A DNA stretch of 64,000 bases from Marsupella aquatica (taxonomy: Eukaryota > Marchantiophyta), in contig OZ316894.1 in assembly GCA_973895155.1 (NCBI GenBank), positions 186,001 to 250,000 on the forward strand, in the 5' to 3' direction. The position numbers and the translations under genes were made by a program. Under the pieces are notes generated by a model that saw only the letters and a program-made list of their open reading frames with translations, was not told where the DNA came from and ran no database searches. Below, piece after piece: positions 32,206 to 41,189 of the stretch; position 1 is the stretch's first letter; each line of letters opens with the position of its first letter.

Positions 32206-35200
32206 ATGTCTGAGGGAGATCCACCGAATAAAAGAAAACCTACCAAGACCTCCAGTAATTCGGATGCTGCAAAATTAGTAGTGACCCCTCGCACATTGTT
32301 ACCCGAATTCCAGTCACCAGGAGCACCTGCACCGGGTAGTGTGTGGAAACAAGTGGGATCTATTCAAGAGGCAAGTGGCTCTTTGGAAAGGCCCACGTCG
32401 ACCCGACCCCTGTTTGTAAATCTTCGTTCAGGTCCAAAACTTATTGGTTCTCAAAAGACCAAGCTCCGCCAGCAGACAGTACGTTCGGTGAACCAAATTG
32501 ACTCTGGTGTGGATAGTACCACTGAGAGGGCCTTATCTCATACCGAAGGAAGAAATTTGGGTTTGCCCGAGAATACAGTTGCAGAATCGCTGGCCCAAGA
32601 TAATTCTGTCGATCTTTCACAATTGGATAATCCAGAACCACTGAGTGAAGCCGGTGGTTCGTCTTCTAGTGAGACAAGCAGCAGTTCAGGCTTGGGCAGC
32701 CCAAACCCATTTGCTACCCGATCAGCTCTTCCTTTCGTTACCCTCCTAGCTCCAACCACGATGGCTCGAAATAATGTGAGGTACGACCGGTTCTTCGGTA
32801 CTTCCAAGGAGGATGCAGAGGTGTATTTGAAAGAATTTGAAGCTGCAGCTGCATCCAATGGACAGAGTCAAGACGCTGAAAAAGCCAATCTGTTTGGTGG
32901 TCTAATGAAAAAGGGTGCTCAGAAATGGTATGACCGTTTTCCGGACAAGCAGGATTGGGGGAAATTGAAGGCTGCTTTCTTGGCCAAATATAAAGAAGAA
33001 GGAGCAGCTGCGCGTGCCTTTGCCCGAATCTCACATCTGCACATGAAGAAACATGGGTCTGTGAGGAAATATGCCGACAAATTATTGGATTTGGTAGATC
33101 AATATAATCCAGCTACCTCGAAATCTACTATCAAGGACTGGTTTATTAACGGTTTACCCTCCAGGATTGCTCGTTACGTGAGACGAGAAGGTGGCACCAC
33201 TTTGGAAGAAGTACAAGAGGCAGCCCAGAAGTACGTAGACTCGGAGATTTCAGAGAGAAAACGAGTTAAGAAGGACCTGAAGAAAGACAAAAGAAAGAAG
33301 AAGAAAACGTCCAGGTCTAAATCTGACTCGGAGACGGAATCAAGTGAAAGTAGCACTAGTGAGGAGGACGAGAGTACAAATTCGAGCACTAGTGATAGTT
33401 CAAGCTCAAGTTCCGACTCAGAATCCGTTGCTCCTAAAAAGAAGAAATCCTCTGTAAAAGGGAATAATAAAGTTCCCAACCAGAAGAAGATGGATCGCAT
33501 GATGGAAGAACTCTCTGGCCAATTGTCCAAGTTGAATGTCAATATCGCCGCGGTAAAACCAGTACGAAGGTTGCCTGCTCCCATGAGAATGAACGTATGG
33601 TGCACCCGATGCAGTCAGCAGGGCCATTACCCGAACGAGTGCCCCACATTACGAACCCCGGTGAATTATGTAGATGGTCAAGAAGAGGCTGAGGAGTATG
33701 AGTACGATCCCACGTATACCGTCCAAACAGCACCCCCTGGACAGTATTTCCCACCACCTCCTGCTTCCAGACCGACTTGGGGACCACCTAAGCCCACTTT
33801 CAATAAACCAACGTCAAGACCACCCATGGGACCCCCGGGAGGATACCCACCACGAGGAATGCCGCGTCAAAAAGGGGCTTGTTGGAATTGTGGCCAACCT
33901 GATCATTATTCACCCCAGTGCCCTTATCCCAAACAGGAGGTGGGGTATACACCTGTCTGTGGGAACTGTGGAAAAGAAGGACACTTACCGGTGGAATGCC
34001 CGAATCCGGCTAAGCCTAGGCTGATGGTTCGATTTGCTCAAGAGCCAGTTAAAGAAGCAAGTCGACCTGAAGCCAAGATTCGGATGGTTTATTCTGAAGA
34101 GATGGAGCAATGCAGCTTCATTCAACATATGGATGTAAATCGGGTGGAATTAAAGCCAGATTCACTTTTTCATCAACCAGTATCCGGGGTGGTGCCTGAT
34201 GTCTTGGTAAGTCATTTAGTGAAACCTGAAGTAGTTGGTATGCCGAATGATCAAGTTCAGAATCGGGATAAAGTTCTGACTAATATTTACGCAACTACTC
34301 GTTCGAAGAAAAAGGAGACCAAGAAGCACGAGCATCAGAAGGTCGCGAAAGCTCCCAAGGATGAAGGGCGCAAGCCATGTAAGGAAGGCCTCGACAAAGA
34401 AGACGACCCTGCTTATGACCGATATGACCCAAAATACTTCTTGCCCGACATCTCTTTGGAAGTGAAAGACCATCTGGAAGAGCTAGTTAAGGAGCAAGTG
34501 CAATCTCCTAACCCACCAGTAGTAGTCAAAGCTAAAGAGCCACTGAAAAATCCAGGTTATGATATTGTTGAAGATGTCAAGAATCATCCTGCACATATCA
34601 CCATTGGGGAATTATTACAGGACAATCCGGTTTATAGGCGACAGCTGAGGAGCCTCCTTGCAGGAAAACGGAGGAAGAAGAAGTTACCTTCTGTGGATGT
34701 GCTACGAACAGAGTGGGAGGACAAAGGACCGATGGAAATTGAGGTTCAAATCCAGGGGTGTGTCATTCGGAGAGTTCCTGTGGATGGAGGAGCCAGCGTT
34801 AATCTGATTACACAGTCAGCAGCATTTAATTTGGGTTTCACTAAGTTTGAGCCCACTCCCAAGATTTTGCGCATGGCGGATCAGTCTCGTGTGGTACCCA
34901 TAGGGAAGCTGACCAAAGTAGAAACTTTGATTGCTGGTGTCCCTTTTCTGTTGGATTATGTGGTTATTAATCCGGAAATACCATCCAGCTTTCCTGTTTT
35001 GTTAGGCCGACCATGGTTGTATAAGGCTCAAGTCCAGGTTAATTGGCAATCTCAAGAGCTTTCATTTGGGAAGCCTAAGGTGACTGTTAGTTGGGTTCCG
35101 GAACCACATTTTGGAGAAACACAAACAGATGATGGGTACACCTCGGATTTTTCGACCTCTTCGCTAGTCCTGCAGCCATTGGAATTTGAACTGGAGGAAG

Positions 35201-35259
35201 TTCGTTACTTGGAAGTTTATCTGTCTGATGCTCCCATAAAACCAACTAGGCCCTCCTGA
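32206..35259 (+). CDS. E2 Gag-protease
   Basis: An open frame of 1017 codons. Capsid similarity starts near residue 186 (MARNNVRYDRFFGTSKEDAE, KWYDRFPDKQDW, WFINGLPSRIARYV). Then come a Lys/Ser/Glu low-complexity tract and three zinc knuckles near residues 466, 560 and 585 (CTRCSQQGHYPNEC, CWNCGQPDHYSPQC, CGNCGKEGHLPVEC) with a Pro-rich stretch between. The retropepsin domain near residues 850-960 has VDGGASVNLI (Asp at about 860) and the partner strand FPVLLGRPWL. DGG instead of DTG or DSG is common in plant Ty3 proteases. The frame ends at TGA 35257-35259, and the next ORF, pol, is in the same frame. Confidence 0.95.
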   Translation: MSEGDPPNKRKPTKTSSNSDAAKLVVTPRTLLPEFQSPGAPAPGSVWKQVGSIQEASGSLERPTSTRPLFVNLRSGPKLIGSQKTKLRQQTVRSVNQIDSGVDSTTERALSHTEGRNLGLPENTVAESLAQDNSVDLSQLDNPEPLSEAGGSSSSETSSSSGLGSPNPFATRSALPFVTLLAPTTMARNNVRYDRFFGTSKEDAEVYLKEFEAAAASNGQSQDAEKANLFGGLMKKGAQKWYDRFPDKQDWGKLKAAFLAKYKEEGAAARAFARISHLHMKKHGSVRKYADKLLDLVDQYNPATSKSTIKDWFINGLPSRIARYVRREGGTTLEEVQEAAQKYVDSEISERKRVKKDLKKDKRKKKKTSRSKSDSETESSESSTSEEDESTNSSTSDSSSSSSDSESVAPKKKKSSVKGNNKVPNQKKMDRMMEELSGQLSKLNVNIAAVKPVRRLPAPMRMNVWCTRCSQQGHYPNECPTLRTPVNYVDGQEEAEEYEYDPTYTVQTAPPGQYFPPPPASRPTWGPPKPTFNKPTSRPPMGPPGGYPPRGMPRQKGACWNCGQPDHYSPQCPYPKQEVGYTPVCGNCGKEGHLPVECPNPAKPRLMVRFAQEPVKEASRPEAKIRMVYSEEMEQCSFIQHMDVNRVELKPDSLFHQPVSGVVPDVLVSHLVKPEVVGMPNDQVQNRDKVLTNIYATTRSKKKETKKHEHQKVAKAPKDEGRKPCKEGLDKEDDPAYDRYDPKYFLPDISLEVKDHLEELVKEQVQSPNPPVVVKAKEPLKNPGYDIVEDVKNHPAHITIGELLQDNPVYRRQLRSLLAGKRRKKKLPSVDVLRTEWEDKGPMEIEVQIQGCVIRRVPVDGGASVNLITQSAAFNLGFTKFEPTPKILRMADQSRVVPIGKLTKVETLIAGVPFLLDYVVINPEIPSSFPVLLGRPWLYKAQVQVNWQSQELSFGKPKVTVSWVPEPHFGETQTDDGYTSDFSTSSLVLQPLEFELEEVRYLEVYLSDAPIKPTRPS

Positions 35260-35265
35260 CAATTA
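35257..35265 (+). promoter_or_regulatory. Candidate stop-codon readthrough signal TGA CAA TTA
   Basis: The gag-protease stop TGA (35257-35259) is followed by CAA TTA. Stop-CAR-YYA is the type I readthrough context defined in tobacco mosaic virus (established). The downstream 35260-38232 frame is the same as gag and stays open through pol, so readthrough would give a Gag-PR-Pol fusion. Direct evidence here is sequence context only. Confidence 0.6.
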
Positions 35266-38232
35266 ACTTCATCATCGGAAGTGGGCCCAGCAGCAGACGA
35301 ACCTCCTAATACTGAGGCTAATAGGGATTTACACCATGATATGGGAGTGTCAGCTACCCTTGAGCCATTTGCACCAGAAGTATCCAAACTTGGACTTCAG
35401 CCGGCAAACCTCACGGATGGAATTGTGGATCCAAAAGCTTGTCAGAAAATCGAAATTGAGCCAGGCAAGTTTTTGAATATTGGTAAGCATATCGAAAGAG
35501 AGCTACGGGAACAGTATATCAGTTTATTAACCCAGTATAAAGATGTCTTTGCCTGGAGTCATTCTGATTTAAAAGGTATCCATCCACATTTGGGCGAACA
35601 TCGTATTGACCTTATGGAAGGAGCAGTACCTGTCCGACAGAGACAGTACCGTTTGAATCCCAAATATTCCATCCTGGTTAAAGACGAGTTGGACAAGCTC
35701 ACGACTGCTGGATTTATCTACCCGGTCTTGAGTAGTGAATGGGTCTCACCAATTGTCATTGTCCCCAAAAAGCCGGGACCCGATGGTAAAACGAAAATTC
35801 GCGTTTGTCAAGACTTCCGGAAGTTGAATGCTGCCACTCGGAAAGATCATTATCCTTTGCCATTTATTGATCTGGTACTTGATTCAGTGGCCTTGCATGA
35901 GTTATACAGTTTTTTAGATGGGTACTCTGGTTATAACCAGGTGTCCATTCGGAAGGAGGATCGCGACAAGACTACGTTCACCACCGACTGGGGTACATAT
36001 GCATTTACCATGATGCCTTTTGGGCTGTGTAATGCCCCGGGTACTTTTCAGCGCATTATGATGATTATTTTTCAAGAATATTTGCGGCATTTCATGGAGA
36101 TTTTTATTGACGACTTTTGTGTTTACGGGTCAGCGGCTGAACACCTCGTCCATTTGGAGAAGACATTTCAGAAGTGTAGAGAGGCTCAGTTGTGTCTTCA
36201 TCCAGAAAAGTGCTTTATTGGTATGAAGGAGGGAATTTTGTTAGGCCATGTTATTTCACAACGCGGCATTGAGGTTGATACAGAGAAGGTTAGAGTAATT
36301 ATGGAGTTGCAACCACCGACCGATTTAAAGCAGCTTCGTGCTTTTCTGGGACATGTGGGGTATTATCGTCGGTTCATTTATAAACATGCTAATATTGCCT
36401 TACCCTTAACCCAACTGTTAAAAAGTGATGTGGAATATACATGGAATGAGGAGCGGCAGCAAGCATTCCAGTTGCTCAAGGATCGGTTAATCTCTGCACC
36501 TATTTTGTCACCCCCAGATTGGACTAAGAAGTTTCATGTCTTCATTGACTCTTCTGCGTTCTGCATTGGAGCTAATCTCAGTCAGAAGGATGTGGAAAAC
36601 CGTGACCATCCAATTTACTATGCCAGCCGCCAAATGAGTGCAGCCGAGAAAAACTACTCCGTCACTGAACGGGAAGCTTTGGCCATCGTCTTTGCGTGTA
36701 AGAAATTTCGTCACTATTTGTTGGGGTATCAGGTTACTTTTCACACTGATCATAATTCCTTAAAATATTTGGTTAACCAAGTGGATCTCTCAGGACGAGT
36801 AGCCCGCTGGGTTTTACTACTCCAAGAATTTGATTATGAAGTTCATGTCCGACCTGGCAAACATCATGAGAATGCAGACTTCCTATCTCGGTTACCTGGT
36901 CCGGAGAATCAGCATAATCTCTCCGATGAATTTCCTGACGAGCATTTGTGGCACATTGAAGGGGAGTCTTCTCGATATTTTAATATTGTGCACATGCTGC
37001 TTCATGGAACGTTCCCTGAAGGCTTTAATGCGGAAGAACGAGCTGTCTTTGCTCATAAGGTGGGTCCCTATACCATTATTCGGGGCACTTTGTTTAAACA
37101 AGGTCCTGATCAACAATTACGACGTTGTCTAGAGGATAGGGAACTTCCCCAAGTAATTGAAGCTTTACATTCAGGAGAAACCGGTGGGCATTATGCTGTG
37201 AATACCACAGTTAAGAAAATTTTGGATGCTGGATACTGGTGGCCTACTATGCATCGAGATACTTACAATTTTATTAAGACCTGTGATCCCTGTCAAAGGA
37301 TCGGGAAGCCCACTGCTAGTTCCAAATGGCCTCTTACGCCTATCCTTCCGTTGGCACCATTTGAGAAATGGGGGATTGATTTTATTGGCCCAATTTCTCC
37401 AGCAGCTCGGAAAAGCCGAAGCAAATATATTATTCTGGCCACTGATTATGCCACCAAATGGGTAGAGGCGAAAGCTACTCGCAAGAATGATGCTATAACC
37501 GCAGCTGCATTTCTCTTTGAGCACATTATCACCCGGTTTGGTTGTCCTTTGGAGTTGGTAAGCGATAGGGGTTTGCATTTTCTTAACTCAACTATTGAGT
37601 TAATCACTGACCTTTATCTTATCAAGCATCGCAAAACTACTCCTTACAACCCCCGAGCTAATGGCTTAACCGAGAGAGCTAATGGCATTATGGGCAAGAT
37701 TCTGAATAAAATGGTAGAATCTCACAAGACAGATTGGGATGTGAAGCTCCATTCTGCATTATGGGCTTACCGCACCGCTGAGAAGATTACAACTCTTCAC
37801 ACCCCCTTCTATCTGACCTATGGCCTGAATAGTATTATTCCAATAGAATTTTCGTTACCAACGGAACGTATCTTGGTACCACACCGACTCTCTCCTTCAG
37901 ATAGTCTCTCACATCGGTTTTCCAATATTGTTAAATTAGAAGAAGTTAGACTTTTAGCATTAGACCATACAGTCACCATTCAGAACCAGCGTAAACTTGC
38001 TTATGATAAGAAGCTGCGCGTAGTGCAGTTAGATGTTGGTGATTTAGCATTAGTCTTTGATTCTCGTTATATGCTATTTCCTGGGAAACTTCATACTCAT
38101 TGGATTGGTCCTTACCGAGTTACACACATCTGGGATAATGGTTCAGTTTCATTGACTACCTTAGATGGTCACCCACTTAACACTAGAATCAATGGGTTTA
38201 GGATTAAACGGTACTATGAGTCTTCCATTTAG
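35260..38232 (+). CDS. E2 Pol (RT-RNase H-integrase)
   Basis: Open for 983 codons from 35281 and in frame with gag-protease. Reverse transcriptase: YPLPFIDLVLD, LDGYSGYNQV, MPFGLCNAPGTFQR, and the FIDDF active site at about codon 275 of the ORF. RNase H: FIDSSAFCIGANLSQ (codon ~418), YSVTEREALAI, HTDHNSLKYL. Integrase: H-x-H-C-C zinc finger (LHSGETGGHYA ... CDPCQRIG, about codons 630-675), then catalytic D in WGIDFIGPI, D in VSDRGLHF and E in NGLTERANG, with exactly 35 residues between the last two. The C-terminus has a GPYRV (GPY/F) motif and no chromodomain. No stop or frameshift is visible. With no convincing ATG near the start, translation presumably depends on gag, probably by readthrough of the TGA. 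Confidence 0.96.
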   Translation, partial: QLTSSSEVGPAADEPPNTEANRDLHHDMGVSATLEPFAPEVSKLGLQPANLTDGIVDPKACQKIEIEPGKFLNIGKHIERELREQYISLLTQYKDVFAWSHSDLKGIHPHLGEHRIDLMEGAVPVRQRQYRLNPKYSILVKDELDKLTTAGFIYPVLSSEWVSPIVIVPKKPGPDGKTKIRVCQDFRKLNAATRKDHYPLPFIDLVLDSVALHELYSFLDGYSGYNQVSIRKEDRDKTTFTTDWGTYAFTMMPFGLCNAPGTFQRIMMIIFQEYLRHFMEIFIDDFCVYGSAAEHLVHLEKTFQKCREAQLCLHPEKCFIGMKEGILLGHVISQRGIEVDTEKVRVIMELQPPTDLKQLRAFLGHVGYYRRFIYKHANIALPLTQLLKSDVEYTWNEERQQAFQLLKDRLISAPILSPPDWTKKFHVFIDSSAFCIGANLSQKDVENRDHPIYYASRQMSAAEKNYSVTEREALAIVFACKKFRHYLLGYQVTFHTDHNSLKYLVNQVDLSGRVARWVLLLQEFDYEVHVRPGKHHENADFLSRLPGPENQHNLSDEFPDEHLWHIEGESSRYFNIVHMLLHGTFPEGFNAEERAVFAHKVGPYTIIRGTLFKQGPDQQLRRCLEDRELPQVIEALHSGETGGHYAVNTTVKKILDAGYWWPTMHRDTYNFIKTCDPCQRIGKPTASSKWPLTPILPLAPFEKWGIDFIGPISPAARKSRSKYIILATDYATKWVEAKATRKNDAITAAAFLFEHIITRFGCPLELVSDRGLHFLNSTIELITDLYLIKHRKTTPYNPRANGLTERANGIMGKILNKMVESHKTDWDVKLHSALWAYRTAEKITTLHTPFYLTYGLNSIIPIEFSLPTERILVPHRLSPSDSLSHRFSNIVKLEEVRLLALDHTVTIQNQRKLAYDKKLRVVQLDVGDLALVFDSRYMLFPGKLHTHWIGPYRVTHIWDNGSVSLTTLDGHPLNTRINGFRIKRYYESSI

Positions 38233-38254
38233 AATTCCACCTGGGACAGGTTGC

Positions 38255-38270
38255 AATTTAAGTGGAGGGC
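38255..38270 (+). promoter_or_regulatory. Internal second polypurine-tract-like copy (E2)
   Basis: AATTTAAGTGGAGGGC at 38255-38270, just after the pol stop, repeats the sequence before the 3' LTR at 41740-41753. The similarity extends a few bases upstream (GGGACA). It could act as a second plus-strand primer or mark an old 3' border. Confidence 0.65.
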
Positions 38271-38615
38271 GGTAGTTATACTTAGTTAGAATTAGTGACC
38301 CTCCCTAGTAAGTATTCGGCATATTTTTTTAATTTTTTTTAGTTACTTTCAGTTTTTACATTGGACGCTGTGAAAAGCGTCCATTGTAACTCGACGCTGG
38401 GGAAGCGTCCACTTAGTTTACAAAGGACGTTGTGCAGAGGTCCGCTTTTGTATTAGTTCAGTTGCATGAGACGCTGTGAGCCGATGACTAGGCATCTTGT
38501 ACAATGGCGGATTGCGACAGCTCAACGGGACGCTGAGGAGTAAGCAGTCGCGCTTCGCCCTAGTTCACTATGGAACACGATTCTCACTGAGCTTACGGAG
38601 CTAACAAGTCACGCG
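38271..38615 (+). other. Spacer between pol and accessory frame
   Basis: Noncoding, with a T-run near 38323 and GACGCT-type hairpins at 38364 and 38393 plus degraded ones at 38426 and 38470. No ORF is supported. The accessory frame opens just before ATG 38616. Confidence 0.6.
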
Positions 38616-39572
38616 ATGGCGGAGACTGAGCTGACGACGCGACCAATACTCGCAGACATTCCATCGAATGCAGTGCATAGGCGGCAGTTGAAGACGGCTC
38701 TGGCAAAAATGGGCTTGAAGAAGCTGCTTCAACTTCCTTGGAAGATTTGCGAATTCAGCCTTATCGATCAAGGTGTCTGGGACGCTGAAGAAAGGATTGG
38801 TGTGCGCTCGCGTCCCAGTGTTTGGACTGAAGCGCTCATAGCGAAGGTCTATTCGACGCCGATGGAGGGCGAGGATTTACAGAGGGTTGATTGTGAGCCT
38901 CGGGTTTATGTAGAATCCTTCTTCGCTCCAGGATCTTTCAAGAGGCGGAATGGATGGCTAGCGGCGGACTGCTTAGATAATTCTCTGCAGCGTCTATTTC
39001 GATTTCTGGCACCAATTTTCTACCCAGAAAGCCAGACACGCATCACTCTTTCGTTCGCTGCAACGGTGATCTGTTCATTAGAACAGACGCAGTCTATCAA
39101 TTGGACGAAGGTTTTGCACCGAGTAATTCATACTCAGGTCAAAAATTTTCGTAGCAGGCTGAAAACGGGGAAAATAAGGTGTACCTACTTGGCCCCTTAT
39201 TTAGCTCACATTTACCATAAGTATGACTGTCTGCTTGTCTTGGAAAAAGATTTTTATCGCAACAATCAGAGAGCATCTACCGGTGAAGCAAATTATATGC
39301 CTGAAGTACGAGAAGTCCGAGCCAATTCCACAGTGGTAGAGCTATGTGCAATACTCGACTGTGAGGAACTTGAACTGGTGGGTGAAGTTCGGAAATTGAA
39401 AGAGACAAGAGCATCAGCTGAAGGGAGTGACGATCCGATTCTTCACCAACCAAGAGAGGCTCAAGTTGCCGAAGATGTTCCTTCAGCAATGCCAACAGGG
39501 TTGGAGCATTCTATGTCACCTCGACTCTCGTGTTCACCTTGTGCTGCCGAGCCTATTTATGATGTTGATTAG
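38616..39572 (+). CDS. E2 accessory ORF 1 (LPW-domain protein)
   Basis: 318 codons from ATG 38616. Residues ~25-45 read MGLKKLLQLPWKICEF. A globular region follows with RSRPSVWTEALIAKVYSTP, FAPGSFKRRNGWLA and YLAPYLAHIYHKYDCLLV. The order (G-L/F-xx-L-xx-LPW, then a charged 'W/Y-D/E' stretch, then a 'I-x-x-V-(F/Y)-(G/S)-(L/T)-P-x-(G)' motif and '(R/K)NG(F/W)') parallels the accessory proteins of the E1 LTR and of family A, so all three are probably one divergent family (inference). It ends at TAG 39570-39572, and the same frame continues as accessory ORF 2 18 bases later. It resembles plant transposon accessory domains, not an envelope glycoprotein: no signal peptide or membrane anchor is seen. 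Confidence 0.6.
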   Translation: MAETELTTRPILADIPSNAVHRRQLKTALAKMGLKKLLQLPWKICEFSLIDQGVWDAEERIGVRSRPSVWTEALIAKVYSTPMEGEDLQRVDCEPRVYVESFFAPGSFKRRNGWLAADCLDNSLQRLFRFLAPIFYPESQTRITLSFAATVICSLEQTQSINWTKVLHRVIHTQVKNFRSRLKTGKIRCTYLAPYLAHIYHKYDCLLVLEKDFYRNNQRASTGEANYMPEVREVRANSTVVELCAILDCEELELVGEVRKLKETRASAEGSDDPILHQPREAQVAEDVPSAMPTGLEHSMSPRLSCSPCAAEPIYDVD

Positions 39573-41189
39573 GATAATTCTGCTTCTCGGATGAATGTTG
39601 AAGATGAGGTGAGGGTGGATGAAGAAGGTTTTTCAGGGGAACCTCTTCAACATTCTACTGCTGAGGACGAGTATGATGGATTTACTTCTACCCCTGTTTT
39701 GGTTCCCATAGAGGCAAATAGTGATGCTTTGCAGGCTTTACAGGAGTATGATTCGTCCGACTCTCTTAGTTCTAGCCCAAATATAGGTGAAATCCCTCTG
39801 GTCCAGGAGTCAGAAATATTAAGCTCAGAAATTGTGAAGCTGGTTAAAGTTGATTCGGAGGATGCAATTGTGGATATAGACGAAGTAGGTGAACCAGTGA
39901 CTTCTCCCCAATCTGTCGCAAGATACCCTGCCTGGTCTACACCTGGTTCACTCATATCGATTCCTTTGGATATAACTAAGGAATTAGATGAGGCAATAGC
40001 CGCGATAGGAGCTCCTTCATTTCCGCCTGTAAAATGGGTTTCTCCTGAAGATGAGTTGATTGAAGGAGGCTCTGCTGGTTTTCCGAGTCGCAATCAGGTA
40101 TCTGGTAATATGGGTATATCTGTACCCATATTGGTACCCGAGACACCCGCTTCGACAACCAGCTCAGCACCAGTTTCATTGGCTACAAACGAGGATAAAA
40201 ACATTCGGGAGGAGTTTTCAGTGACGTATACTCGAAAATCTTGGAAACGGTTGCGCCATGCTATCAGTCGACAGATCTTTCCTGAAGCATCTTCCCAGGA
40301 TTTTGAACAGGGAGAAGCACCTATCGGAACAGACGAGCTACCCCTTCCTGTACTTTTGACAGATCGAACTAACCAGGAAGTCTCTTTACCTAGCGATAAT
40401 TTTAAAGAAGAACTTCCTGTTTTAGTACCAATGCATCCCATTGCAGATCAACCAGCTACTGTTGCAAGAGAAGAATTTGAACCACTGGAGCCCGAACCTT
40501 CTGCTCCTTCGTCTCCTGTTACATTGCCAATTCGACCAGTTAAGGAGTCAGTGATTCCTTCCGCTATGCCAGATGTAATTTTCCGTTGGATAGGAGCACC
40601 AAGTGATGGAGAAGAAGACGAAGACCCTCGCATTATCAGAGTACCTCCTCGACTTCGGCATACAGTGGATTTGCCACCCCGAAATCCTATCCCTAATTTG
40701 GCTTCAATTCACAGGTGGGAGAAGAAACATTTTCGAGTAGCTTTTCGACATCTGGAGATGGAGAGCATTTTGCAGCAGCAGCAGATTTTGCCAATGACAT
40801 CCCATCCGAGGATTCGTAGTTTGATTCGCACATATGAACCTGGGAAGGCGGTTCCTCCCATTGATAAGGACAGACGACATAAGTTTTCGGAGTTCGAAAT
40901 TTGGTGTTGGGTGTATATGCTTCGACGAGCTCAAGCTCCATTTCCGCCCCTTGTGCCGGAAATTCCATGGCCCTATCCATACTATGTTTGGGTTTGTCCT
41001 GGTGGGTTTGCTATTCCAATTAAATATGAGAAGAAGCTTGTTAAGCTAAGGGAGCAGTTGATTACAAAACAATGTATGCTACCGGCTTCCCAAGGGTTCA
41101 AGTCGCTTAGGTGTTTAGCGTTCCTACCTATTATTCCTTCTTATCCGGATGTGATTATTCAAGGTGTTTTATCTAGGACACAGATTTGA
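39573..41189 (+). CDS. E2 accessory ORF 2 (acidic protein, unknown)
   Basis: Same frame as accessory ORF 1; the first ATG is at 39591, giving 532 codons. The first ~330 residues are acidic and Ser/Pro/Val-rich with no recognisable fold. The last ~150 look globular and basic, with aromatic-rich segments (FSEFEIWCWVYMLRRAQ, PWPYPYYVWVCPGGFAIP). It ends at TGA 41187-41189 (ATT TGA AGG), after which the frame stays open into ORF 3. I do not recognise the family. It may be the middle of a single ~1020-codon product with ORFs 1 and 3. Confidence 0.5.
   Translation, partial: DNSASRMNVEDEVRVDEEGFSGEPLQHSTAEDEYDGFTSTPVLVPIEANSDALQALQEYDSSDSLSSSPNIGEIPLVQESEILSSEIVKLVKVDSEDAIVDIDEVGEPVTSPQSVARYPAWSTPGSLISIPLDITKELDEAIAAIGAPSFPPVKWVSPEDELIEGGSAGFPSRNQVSGNMGISVPILVPETPASTTSSAPVSLATNEDKNIREEFSVTYTRKSWKRLRHAISRQIFPEASSQDFEQGEAPIGTDELPLPVLLTDRTNQEVSLPSDNFKEELPVLVPMHPIADQPATVAREEFEPLEPEPSAPSSPVTLPIRPVKESVIPSAMPDVIFRWIGAPSDGEEDEDPRIIRVPPRLRHTVDLPPRNPIPNLASIHRWEKKHFRVAFRHLEMESILQQQQILPMTSHPRIRSLIRTYEPGKAVPPIDKDRRHKFSEFEIWCWVYMLRRAQAPFPPLVPEIPWPYPYYVWVCPGGFAIPIKYEKKLVKLREQLITKQCMLPASQGFKSLRCLAFLPIIPSYPDVIIQGVLSRTQI

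Noticed and set aside
38616-41189. Envelope-like gene in E2
   Set aside because: The position fits Athila-type envelope-like ORFs, but no signal peptide, transmembrane segment or Cys pattern is seen, and the LPW domain matches the other accessory proteins.
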